From JAWKOK01 sp963765875 (GTDB lineage Bacteria; Chloroflexota; Anaerolineae; Caldilineales; Caldilineaceae), in assembly GCA_963765875.1 (NCBI GenBank), contig CAVXYK010000006.1, positions 1 to 64,000 of the forward strand: a stretch of DNA of 64,000 nucleotides, written 5' to 3'. The notes below the pieces were generated by a model, which was not told the DNA's origin, ran no database searches, and was given only the letters and a program-made list of their open reading frames with translations. This document shows positions 1-8,220 of the stretch, one piece after another. The stretch's first letter is position 1, and each line of letters opens with the position of its first letter. A program made the translations under genes and the position numbers.

Positions 1-1440
1 CGCAACTTTGCCTGACAGCGTGACCATGGGCACGCCACCACCTGGGTGGGTGGTGCCGCCGACAAATAGAGCTCCGCCCAGATCAGGGCAGCGATTGTGG
101 GGGCGACGCAAACCGTTAATCGCCTGGTTTGAGGAGACGTCATAGAGTGCGCCTTGCCATGCCCCGGTCAGACGGCGAATATCGATCGGGGTCAGCCGTA
201 TTCGCGGCGGATACGGTTGCGCACATCGACGCCATGTTGGCCAGCGTCGCCAAGACCAGTTCTGGATATCCGGCTTCTTGGCGCTGCCAGTCAAATCCAG
301 GGCCGATGGTCGGGGCATTGACAAGGACAAACCAGTTTCCACCCTGCAGGTACATGTGTGGGGTCGCGGTTGGATGTAATAGCGACGTAAACAGTCGGGG
401 CACTCGGTGGATGACCAGCATCAAATATTTCGCGAAATTCGCGCTGATAATCGCGGGAGAAAAAGATATTATGATGGGCCAAAGATGGGTGCTCACCTTA
501 CACCCAATAACCATGACATAACCCGAGCAGGACGTCGCCATGCGTCGTCGTGCTCGCCGCCGAGACCATGACGATCTCCGGCGGCAGCAGGTCTCATAGA
601 CAGTAGTGACATCGACATTGGCGATCACCGCATGGGCCTCAATCACCTCACCGCTGACAAGACGCACGCCGATTGCGCAATCATGCTGGACCATCACCTG
701 TTGAACAGTGTTGTTCGTGCGAATCTCTACGCCAAGCTCTCCTGCCAGACGTGACAGCGCCTGGGCGATTTCATAGATACCGCCCTGAGGACTACCAGAC
801 CCCCCGGTTAACTCCACATGAGCGATCACGCTGAGGGTGGCCGGGGCGAGATAAGGGCTGGCCCCACATAAGTCGCAAATCGGCGAAATAACTGACGCAA
901 ATGCGGACTGCGCCGTCCCGGATAGTTTGATCGATGGTCAGCCAGGGATCAACCTGAGACAACTGGAGTGGAGACACACGCGTCAGAGTTTTCAGGTCTG
1001 GTGGCTGATGAGAGATGAAGACCGGGCCGGTGATGTGATGCCAATACGCGGCGTAAGCCAGAAAGGCAGATATCCTTCCACATCGCGCGGCTCAATCGCC
1101 TCGATTTGAGCCGCCATTGGATAGATCGCGCTGGCGTTGAGCACAACGCCATCGGGGTAGAAGTGGCGGGTCAACGGTTAAACCGGCAGGAGGATAAGAT
1201 ACTCTTCCAACCGTCGCCCGGCGGTGGCAAAAAGCTCCTCGAAGACGTGGCGCATCGTAATAACTGAGGGGCCCGTGTCCCACGTGAATCCCCCCTCTTC
1301 GATCCACCCATCTTGCCGCCGACGGTGAGATCGTGCTCCAAAACCACAACCTCACAACCCGCCACAGCCAGATGAATCGCAGCGCTCAGACCGCCCATAC
1401 CTCCCCGATAGCGACTATTCTGTTAAGGACGTCGTCAGTG
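1..1440 (-). pseudogene. crtI: phytoene desaturase family (CrtI-like), frameshifted and cut by window edge
   Basis: Fragments in several minus-strand frames together make a CrtI-type FAD-dependent carotenoid desaturase. Near 1398-1300 is the dinucleotide-binding start (MGGLSAAIHLAVAGCEVVVLE, then GGKMG). Near 830-640 is the middle (GGIYEIAQALSRLAGELGVEI). Near 480-200 is HHNIFFSRDYQREFREIFD followed by GNWFVLVNAPTIGPG. Near 60-1 is the hallmark C-terminal GGTTHPGGGVPMV. At least four frame changes interrupt it, so as written it cannot be translated whole; indel errors and gene decay are both possible. It is the last gene of the cruF-plsY-glycosyltransferase-crtI operon, and its start overlaps the glycosyltransferase end. 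The C terminus runs off the left edge. The exact desaturase type (phytoene, or a later 3,4-desaturation step) cannot be read from the fragments. Confidence 0.8.
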
Positions 1441-2615
1441 TACGGCCATAATCTACTCCCATTTCTTTCGCCTCTTGACCGTCATTCACATGAGGAATAG
1501 TACGATCTTTCCAACGCGGTCCGCCGTAACCAAAACGCCACCAAGGGGCCTGTGCCCGATCCGCGTCATCAACAGCACAGAGATCGGCATCAACAAAGCG
1601 TCTCTCAGACGTTGATGGTGCATATGCGGTCACGCCGCGTACGGAGATCCCGAATGCGACCAGCGACAACCGGAGCCCCGGACCAGCCGCGACTGGCTTC
1701 GACCACGAATCTCCACAAAAGCCAGATCCAGGTTAGGACCAAAAGGGCTAGATGGAAGACGGTCGAGAGCAAAAGAAAAGACGGTGAATCGCCATGACCG
1801 GCCAGGATGTTCTTGGCGTACCCGTCTCATCCGGGGCCAACCCTGATACATGCGGCAGCGGATCAGCCGGTGCCGTCCGCCATGCGCAACGTAGCCGCGC
1901 GCGTTGACATTGCGAGCAAACGTGACATCCTCAACAATGCTGTCCGCTACTGCGGCATGACCGCCGCTTGCGGCATACGCGTGGCGACGCAAACAGGAAC
2001 GGACCATTTGCCGCGGCGGCCTGAAGAAATCGCGATGATGTGCAAGTGAAAGGGGCAAGTAGCCGAGGATCGAAAATGCCATTAGTGGAACCACAAGGCG
2101 TTCGGTGAACGTCACGGTCTTCTGAGTTGGCCACACCGGTGAGCAGATCAGCGTTCAAATCGCTGTGCGTTGACCACTGCGACCACCGCAGCCGGTTCCC
2201 ACTGTACATCGGCATCAGTGAAAAGTAACAGATCGCTGCGGGCATACTGGGCGAGTTGATGGCAAGCCCAATTCTTGCCGACCCAGCCTACTGGCAAGGG
2301 CTCACCTTCGATGACGCGTAACCGTGCATCTCCCAGCCCCGCTTGCCGCGCCACGTCTGCTGTACCGTCTGTAGAGCCATCATCGAGGACAAACAGTTCC
2401 GTGATGTTGTCATATTCCTGTAGCAGCAACGAGGTTACCGTCGCAGCAATGGTCGCGGCTTCGTTGCGGGCAGGGATCAAAATTGATATCGTTGGACTAT
2501 CTTCTGGACAGGGCGCAGCCCTGCTATGTCAGCGCGGAAAGCGGCGTGCGTTGACGAGTGCAATGCCCAGTATCACACTGAGGGTGCAGAGTGTCAGCAG
2601 GAAATAAAGGATCAT
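1415..2615 (-). pseudogene. membrane-linked family 2 glycosyltransferase, frameshifted
   Basis: The start (MILYFLLTLCTLSVILG) is an N-terminal membrane helix. An in-frame TGA just after NARRFPR separates it from a clear GT2 catalytic domain: SILIPARNEAATIAATVTSL, VLDDGSTDGTADVARQAGL and the metal-binding LLLFTDADVQW. Later pieces in other frames are typical of the carotenoid/hopanoid glycosyltransferase group: LVVPLMAFSILGYLPLSLA, AVADSIVEDVTFARNVN, LIRCRMYQGW and the C-terminal WWRFGYGGPRWKDRTIP. Its ATG overlaps the plsY-like stop as ATGA, so the two were translationally coupled. Sitting between an acyltransferase homologue and crtI, it probably adds a sugar to a carotenoid hydroxyl; that role is inference. 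Three or more frame breaks are needed to join the parts. Confidence 0.75.
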
Positions 2616-3234
2616 GAATCTGACCCTGTTCGACGACGCAGTGTAGGGGGCTTGGTAAGATCGGCACAATGTTTCCAGACCAGTACCAGCATGTTGCCGC
2701 ACCAGAGTGCAAGTATCGTACTGAGTTCAGGTTGCGGAAATTGACCATACCAACTTGCAGGCGCCAACAGAAGGGCCAACAGCAGCCCAAGCATTCCGAT
2801 GATTACCGCCCAGCCATTGGAACCCAACAGGTAACGGTCAATCCCAAGGCCAACCCGCCGAAGGTCGGCCCAATCCAGCCCGTGAGCCCACACCAAACGC
2901 CACCGCTGACAGCGATCGCTTTGCCACCCCGAAAATGCAGAAACGGCGAGAATGCGTGACCAAGCACTGGCATCAAGGCCACAATGGCGAGCCACACTCC
3001 CCCTATATCAGTCGTCAAGAATACCAGACCAACCGGGATGGTACCCTTGAGGAAGTCCAGCGCCAATGCAACCGCTGCGCTGCCACGACCACCTGCCCGC
3101 AGCACATTAGTGGCGCCAGGGTTATAATCGCCATAATCGCGAATATTCTTGCGCAAGACGAAACGACCAACCCAGACGGAAAATGGCAGTGAACCGAAGA
3201 GAAATGCGATTATCGCCCAGAGGAGGAAATCCAT
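2612..3234 (-). CDS. plsY: PlsY-family acyltransferase (glycerol-3-phosphate acyltransferase-like), one frameshift
   Basis: Polytopic membrane acyltransferase of the PlsY family, which moves an acyl group from acyl phosphate to glycerol-3-phosphate. Family motifs are clear: LFGSLPFSVWVGR near the start, then DYGDYNPGATNVLRAGG, LDFLKGTIPVGL, and VLGHAFSPFLHFRGGKAIA. The frame changes near 2830; the second part (YLLGSNGWAVIIGMLGLLLA) supplies the last helices, giving roughly 205 residues, the usual length. The start is the ATG at 3234 preceded by AGGAGG. It overlaps the end of cruF by about 25 bases and the glycosyltransferase start by 4. Embedded in a carotenoid operon, it may instead acylate a carotenoid glycoside; it could equally be the ordinary phospholipid enzyme. 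Only context argues for the special role. Confidence 0.8.
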
Positions 3235-4040
3235 GACCGTATTCTATCAAGCCCTGCGTTAAATGTGGAATCGTGTTTTTGTGCGTCTAGCACACGGTGC
3301 CAACTGAGCACGACAAAGAATCCCATAGCCACGCCGCCAATGAACGCAGGGCCGGCCATTTGCCAGAAAAAGAGTTGGCCGCCAAATTGCAGGAGCCAGG
3401 TGATGGTGAAAATCAGCAGAAGCGGCGCTACTGGGAGATTTTGCGGACGAACAACTGCAGTGACAAGCGCTGAAGCAAGAATCCAACCAACGAAATTCGT
3501 CAATGGAATGCCAAAGTAGAGGCCAGGGAAATGCCAGACCCAGTAGCCCCAACTCACCATTTGCGGGTCAAGAAAGAGGTCCCAGGCAGTAAAAGCCAAG
3601 GCGCTCACAAAGATAAATCTCAAGCGGGATCGACGGCCGGCGATCGCCGTCGCCACAGCCCACGCCGGCGGCAACATCATTAACCAAGCCAGCGGAATTA
3701 CAAGTGGCACATGGCCCAGATGAGGACGCAGGATATCCGTGTAGGAGTAAGCACCAAAAGGTAGACCAGTGGTGCTGCCAATGAATTCTATCATCCAGGT
3801 TAGGACGGCGACGACAATCACCGTCCATGCTGTGCGTTGCCAGCCCCATGAATCGGCAAGAATGGCTGTCACAGCAAGAACTTGCGTTAGTACACTTACG
3901 GTGACCCCAATGTGCATTGCATCAGCGCCCGCCGTCCATCCTATAATAGGCAACGATATCATTGTGACTACCCACAAGATAATGGGCCAAAGATAAGGCG
4001 GAAGGGACGCATTTTTCCAACGTGAAGCTGTTATCCGCAT
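3210..4040 (-). CDS. cruF: CruF-like carotenoid biosynthesis membrane protein
   Basis: A 276-residue protein with about seven hydrophobic helices belonging to the Caroten_synth (DUF422) family, whose characterised members (CruF, bacterioruberin-pathway hydratase) add water across the terminal double bond of acyclic carotenoid ends. Diagnostic stretches are IEFIGSTTGLPFGAYSYTD, GHVPLVIPLAWLMM, ALAFTAWDLFLDPQMVSWGY and WHFPGLYFGIPLTNFVGW. Start MRITASRW at 4040 is preferred because the upstream 47 residues of the open frame are not family-like. First gene of the operon that continues through plsY, the glycosyltransferase and crtI. A hydratase followed by glycosyl- and acyltransferases fits formation of a 1'-hydroxy carotenoid glycoside ester. 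Confidence 0.8.
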   Translation of the reverse strand: MRITASRWKNASLPPYLWPIILWVVTMISLPIIGWTAGADAMHIGVTVSVLTQVLAVTAILADSWGWQRTAWTVIVVAVLTWMIEFIGSTTGLPFGAYSYTDILRPHLGHVPLVIPLAWLMMLPPAWAVATAIAGRRSRLRFIFVSALAFTAWDLFLDPQMVSWGYWVWHFPGLYFGIPLTNFVGWILASALVTAVVRPQNLPVAPLLLIFTITWLLQFGGQLFFWQMAGPAFIGGVAMGFFVVLSWHRVLDAQKHDSTFNAGLDRIRSWISSSGR

Positions 4041-4204
4041 GTTGATGTATCGATTGTCATAATTGCCTGTTTGCACCAAGATGAAGACTGAGAAGTAGCA
4101 GTCTAGTACAGCTTGGCTTGAATAGTCATGAATGCCCAGAGTTGTTTGCCAACGAGGCTTGGGGCCAAATCTCATCTGCACCCATCAAGGGCGTCACTGA
4201 AGTG

Positions 4205-4984
4205 CTATGGCAGCCTCGCGAGGTCGTTGTCGTATTCATCCGGGGAGACCACAGGATAGTAGGGGCCTTCTGGCTGGGCCGGCGTGAGCGGAAGGGAGCC
4301 GGCGCCGATGCCGGTTTCCACGACGATGCGTCCGTTTGCAAGCAGACCCACATCGCTCTGCACGAGCTGAAGCAAGAGCAGATCTTCGCTCTCACCGACG
4401 GAGCGCAACCCGCCCTCCCCTTGAACGACAGCGATGTCGTCGCTGAAGTAGAACTGACTGGTCAGGAGGGTTTTGTTTCCCTGTTTGACCTTGTAGTGAA
4501 TGTGGCGCGGGCGCGGTTCGTAGCGACCCGGCACGATGGTGCGAAAGGTATACCAGCCGTCGGCGTCAACGGTCGTGGCTCCAAAAAACTGGAAGGATTG
4601 GTCGCGGTAATCCGTACTCGGATCACCAGGATGATTGTAGACGCCGGCGGCATCGGTCTGCCATATCTCCAGTTCAATGTTAGGCACGACATTGCCGTTC
4701 ACATCCAACACCTCCCCAAAGAGAAAGAGCAAGTCGCCATCTGTCTCCGACGCGCCGTCGAAGCCATCGTGCAAGCGCTGGACGAGCTCAGGCGACGCTA
4801 TCGCCGGGGGCAACTGCACTTCGGCCGCAGACTGATCTGTCGGCGGAAGCGCCGCTCCAGTCGGCTCCAGGTTCGCCGCTGGCAAGGATGTGTCTGCAGC
4901 AGGGACAGTCAGTGGCATACGTGTGCACGCCGCGATCAGGGATGCCGTAGTAACGAAAAATAGGAAAAAAAGTCGTGTTCGCAT
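4205..4984 (-). CDS. intradiol ring-cleavage dioxygenase-like lipoprotein, apparent circular permutation
   Basis: A 259-residue exported protein. MRTRLFF begins a signal peptide with a lipobox LIAAC (Cys20), then a Pro/Ala-rich linker to about residue 65. The domain is the intradiol dioxygenase beta-sandwich: LFLFGEVLDVNGNVVPNIELE, IWQTDAAGVYNHPGD (first Fe-ligand Tyr), DADGWYTFRTIVPGRYEPRP and RHIHYKV (second Tyr and the two His ligands), LLTSQFYFSDD. So all four Fe(III) ligands are present. Odd feature: the TPxQ-EGPYYP segment that opens normal members is here the last 25 residues (PLTPAQPEGPYYPVV then DEYDNDLARLP). The start at 4984 follows a GGAG. It is divergent from the rhodopsin. Natural substrate unknown; catechol-type aromatics are the family rule. 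Confidence 0.8.
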   Translation of the reverse strand: MRTRLFFLFFVTTASLIAACTRMPLTVPAADTSLPAANLEPTGAALPPTDQSAAEVQLPPAIASPELVQRLHDGFDGASETDGDLLFLFGEVLDVNGNVVPNIELEIWQTDAAGVYNHPGDPSTDYRDQSFQFFGATTVDADGWYTFRTIVPGRYEPRPRHIHYKVKQGNKTLLTSQFYFSDDIAVVQGEGGLRSVGESEDLLLLQLVQSDVGLLANGRIVVETGIGAGSLPLTPAQPEGPYYPVVSPDEYDNDLARLP

Positions 4985-5042
4985 CTCAGTTTCATTTTCT
5001 CCGTGGTCATAGTCCTCGTAACAGTATAGTCCCAAAGACTAG

Positions 5043-5882
5043 TACAGTGGAGTGATTGAGTACCCAATCATTTCATGTGGCCTCCCTCACGCTAGCGGTG
5101 GATACTTCATTCTACCAGCACAATACGTGATGTTTGGAAATCAAATGATCTGCGGATGTGTCTATTGAATCCGTACGGGGAACCGATCGTCTCGATTGTA
5201 AGTCGTGGAACATAATGATCTAGATAAATACTGTACAATACATGTGCATACAGGGCGAATCTCGCAGCAGTTAAGCTGGACCAATGCTTTTGCATTCAAT
5301 TCGACGACGGGCATGTATAAGCGCGTGCCAGACGCTGATGCATTTTCCAATGGCTATCGTTATCTCAACTGGCTCATCGATGTGCCGATGCTTCTGTTCC
5401 AAATCCTCTTTGTGGTAACGCTTACAAGCTCGCGCCGCAGTAGTTATCGCAATCAGTTTTTCATTTCGGGGCCATTGATGATCATCACGGGCTACATTGG
5501 CCAGTTCTATGAAACGTCAAACATGGCTGCGTTCTTGGGCTGGGGACTCGTTAGCTCGATCTTCTTTGCACATGTTCTGTATCTAATGTTCAAGATTATT
5601 CAGGATGCCAAAAGCAACCTCTCGCCACAGGCAGCTTCGATTATGGGTACAATCTGGTGGCTATTCTTGATTTCCTGGATGTTATATCCAGGTGCGTATT
5701 TGATGCCTTTGCTTCTAAACAGTGAAGCTGGCGTCGTGGGTCGCCAAATCACCTACACGGTTGCAGATATTAGTTCAAAGGTGGTCTATGGCATTTTGCT
5801 TACCATGGTGGCGCAAATTCGGAGTAAGGAAGAGGGGTATGTGTATGAAGCCTTCCAGGGCAGCAAAGCCGCTTCACAGTAA
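5043..5882 (+). CDS. light-driven sodium-pump-type (NDQ) microbial rhodopsin, N terminus frameshifted
   Basis: Helices C to G lie in one frame from about 5259. Helix C reads YRYLNWLIDVPMLLFQ: Asn, Asp and Gln fall at the three positions that define NDQ sodium pumps (KR2 N112/D116/Q123), with the Arg just before. Then come ITGYIGQFYE (D), FLGWGLVSSIFFAHVLYL (E), FLISWMLYPGAYLMP (F) and TVADISSKVVYGIL (G, with the retinal Schiff-base Lys and its Asp). The Asp matching KR2 D102 is also kept (DADAFSNGY). Helices A and B are recoverable only across frame changes: YSGVIEYPIIS, then HVASLTLAV, then GGYFILPAQYV (5043-5130), and an IQGES-like piece before QQLSWTNAFAF. So one gene with two or more indels in its first 200 bases. 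Neighbour of a carotenoid operon; no retinal-forming oxygenase is visible. Confidence 0.9.
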
Positions 5883-6027
5883 CAGAACGAGACTACCTAG
5901 TATCAATAGTAACAGGCGGTGATAGGTGCTGGCTCTGATGACGCAAACCGGTACTTGTGAAGGTTCATCGGATAGAATAAGAGTCTTGTACACTCCAGGG
6001 GATCGACGCTAGTCATCTCCGCTGAGC

Positions 6028-6093
6028 AAAAGTTTTATCCAATACAAAAAGTCCGCCAGAGCTGGCGGACTTTTTGTATTGGATAAAACTTTT
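6028..6093. terminator. perfect 32-bp inverted repeat, two-way terminator
   Basis: Arms 6028-6059 and 6062-6093 are exactly complementary. The stem has a GC-rich core (GTCCGCCAG) flanked by A5 and T5 runs, so a transcript from either strand gets a hairpin followed by U residues. It sits between the convergent rhodopsin and FG-GAP genes. Confidence 0.85.
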
Positions 6094-6153
6094 CAGTAGC
6101 GATTGTGCTGTAGAAGACGAAGTATTACGGAAAGAGTCGGCATTCAAGGAAGA

Positions 6154-7821
6154 TCAGCGCAGCGAGGCCCCAAATACGTCGCCGGCTTCTGCGGCGCCCA
6201 ATACGGAAGGTGTGCCCTGGTCCCAGATCTGATTGCCGGCTGCGGTAAGACCATTGCTGGAACCGTAGATGACATTGACCGCGCCGCCATCATCTTCACT
6301 GTTGTTATCAATATCTTCGAACGGTACACCGATGGCCAGATCGGCGTACCCGTCGCCATTGTAGTCGCCGGCGGTCAAGGCTCTGCCAAATCGATCACCG
6401 GCTTCCGGTGCGCCGGCAATGGAAGTCGAGCCCTGGTCCCATAGTTGGTTGCCGGCTGCGATGAGGCCATTGGCCGAACCGTAGATGACATTGACCGCGC
6501 CGCCATCATCTTCACTGTTGTTCACGATGTCTTCGCCCGGTACGCCAATTGCGAGATCGGCATATCCGTCGCCGTTGAAGTCACCGGCGGTCAACGCCGC
6601 GCCAAACAGATCGTCCTCTTCCGGCACGCCGGCAATGGAAGCCTTGCCCTGATCCCATAGCTGTCTTGATGCTATGCCATTAGCGGAACCGTAGAAGACT
6701 TCGACCGCGCCGCCGCCGTTCGCGCCGCCGCCGGCATCGACCTCTTCACCAGGTGCGCCGATAGCAAGGTCGGCGTAACCGTCGCCGTTGAAGTCGCCGG
6801 CGGTCAAAGCCGCACCGAACAAATCGTCATCTTCCGGCCGGGATGGCCGCAATAATTCGTTGTCCGCTTCGGTAAGGCCAGTGGCGGAACCGTAGATAAC
6901 GTTGGCCCCACCGCCTCTTCGGCCGGCGTTGTTGTCACCCGGTACACCGATGGCAAGGTCGGTGTACCCGTCGCCGTTGAAATCGCCGGTGGCTAAAGCC
7001 GAGCCAAACCGTTCATCGGCGGCCGGCTCGCCACGGATCGAATCCGGCGAGCCCTGATGCCAAAACTGATTGCCCGCTGCGGTGAGGCCAGCGGCGGAAC
7101 CGTAGATGACGTTGACCGCACCGCCATTCTCCCTCGTGTTGTCTACGATATCTTCACCTGGCACGCCAATGGCGAGGTCGGCATATTCGTCGCCATTGAA
7201 GTCACCGGCGGCAAGGGCGCTACCTAATACATCAGATGTTTCCGGTGCACCCTTGATCGATTCCGGCGTACCTTGGTCCAGGATCTGATTGGCTGCTTTG
7301 GTGAGACCGTTGGCAGAGCCGTAGATAATATTGACAGTGCCGGCATTGGCGACAGTGTTGTTGATGCTGTCTTCAAATGGTACGCCAATGGCCAAATCGG
7401 TGTACCTGTCACCATTGAAGTCACCGGCGGTCACTGCCCACCCGAAAGCGTCACTGGTTTCAGGTGCGCCGGCAATGGAATCCGAGCCCTGATCCCATTG
7501 CTGGTCACCGGCTGCAGTGAGGCCACTGGTCAATCCATACAGAATGTTGACCGCGCCCCCATTCTGTTTGCTGTTGTCGTCGATGTCTTCAAAAGGCGCG
7601 CCGATGGCCAGGTCCGCACAACCATCTCCATTGAAATCCACGGATATCGGTCTCCACATACCATTGGGTTCACTACCGCCGCTCTCACCACCAATCGCTA
7701 TTGGTAGGTAGATGGAAACCGGCAGGCACGGTGCTGTGGCTTTGGCTGCCGCTGAATGAAGGATCGCCGCGGACACAAAAAATAATGCAGCCAGTGCTCG
7801 CAGAGACTTTCTATATTGCAT
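6154..7821 (-). CDS. secreted FG-GAP (integrin-type) beta-propeller protein
   Basis: A 555-residue exported protein: a signal peptide (hydrophobic LAALFFVSAAILHSAAA) is followed by a short SIYLPIAIGG segment and seven FG-GAP repeats of about 65 residues. Each has a calcium-binding loop of the type DFNGDGYADLAIGVP and an NVIYGSANGLT strand. Seven copies is the number needed to close an integrin-alpha-type propeller, so it looks complete. Several loops have substitutions (DFNGDRYTD, DFNGDEYAD), suggesting uneven calcium sites. ATG at 7821 is preceded by AAAGGAG. It stands alone, convergent to the rhodopsin gene. Likely a cell-surface or extracellular binding protein; no enzyme residues are visible. 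Confidence 0.9.
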   Translation of the reverse strand: MQYRKSLRALAALFFVSAAILHSAAAKATAPCLPVSIYLPIAIGGESGGSEPNGMWRPISVDFNGDGCADLAIGAPFEDIDDNSKQNGGAVNILYGLTSGLTAAGDQQWDQGSDSIAGAPETSDAFGWAVTAGDFNGDRYTDLAIGVPFEDSINNTVANAGTVNIIYGSANGLTKAANQILDQGTPESIKGAPETSDVLGSALAAGDFNGDEYADLAIGVPGEDIVDNTRENGGAVNVIYGSAAGLTAAGNQFWHQGSPDSIRGEPAADERFGSALATGDFNGDGYTDLAIGVPGDNNAGRRGGGANVIYGSATGLTEADNELLRPSRPEDDDLFGAALTAGDFNGDGYADLAIGAPGEEVDAGGGANGGGAVEVFYGSANGIASRQLWDQGKASIAGVPEEDDLFGAALTAGDFNGDGYADLAIGVPGEDIVNNSEDDGGAVNVIYGSANGLIAAGNQLWDQGSTSIAGAPEAGDRFGRALTAGDYNGDGYADLAIGVPFEDIDNNSEDDGGAVNVIYGSSNGLTAAGNQIWDQGTPSVLGAAEAGDVFGASLR

Positions 7822-8220
7822 AAGGCGTGGCTCCTTTTCAAAGAGGGTGTGAGGTGATTATCGAACCGAAGTCGAACAACTGACGCATCAGAACGTCTAT
7901 TCGGCTCACGAATCCTACCGCAGCATCTAGGGTACGAACTGTGTGTTACATTCCCTTATTTATTATGACCATAAGATCGGATACGATCCGATGCCTGGTC
8001 CCCGGGGCTGTAGCAGATACCAATGATGGGTCGATTCGTTTTCCGCTTCGCACCTCGAAACACCCCCTGTGATCCAAGACACACTTTCGCAATGCGGAAC
8101 CGCATAGTTCTGCACGTACTCGCAGTCTACACTGAGCACAAGGGTTTGCAGTACCCCTCATCTGCGTGCCTCGACAGCGTTCACGTCAGACTACGATTTC
8201 TCATGCGAAAGGAAAAGACC
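7822..8220. other. intergenic region between divergent secreted-protein genes
   Basis: About 400 bases with no supported gene. It must hold the promoters of both flanking genes. A short hairpin ATCGGATACGATCCGAT lies near 7976-7992. I see no other clear element. Confidence 0.4.

Noticed and set aside
4118..4963. 281-residue plus-strand frame
   Set aside because: Antisense of the dioxygenase lipoprotein, whose signal peptide, lipobox and metal ligands are convincing.
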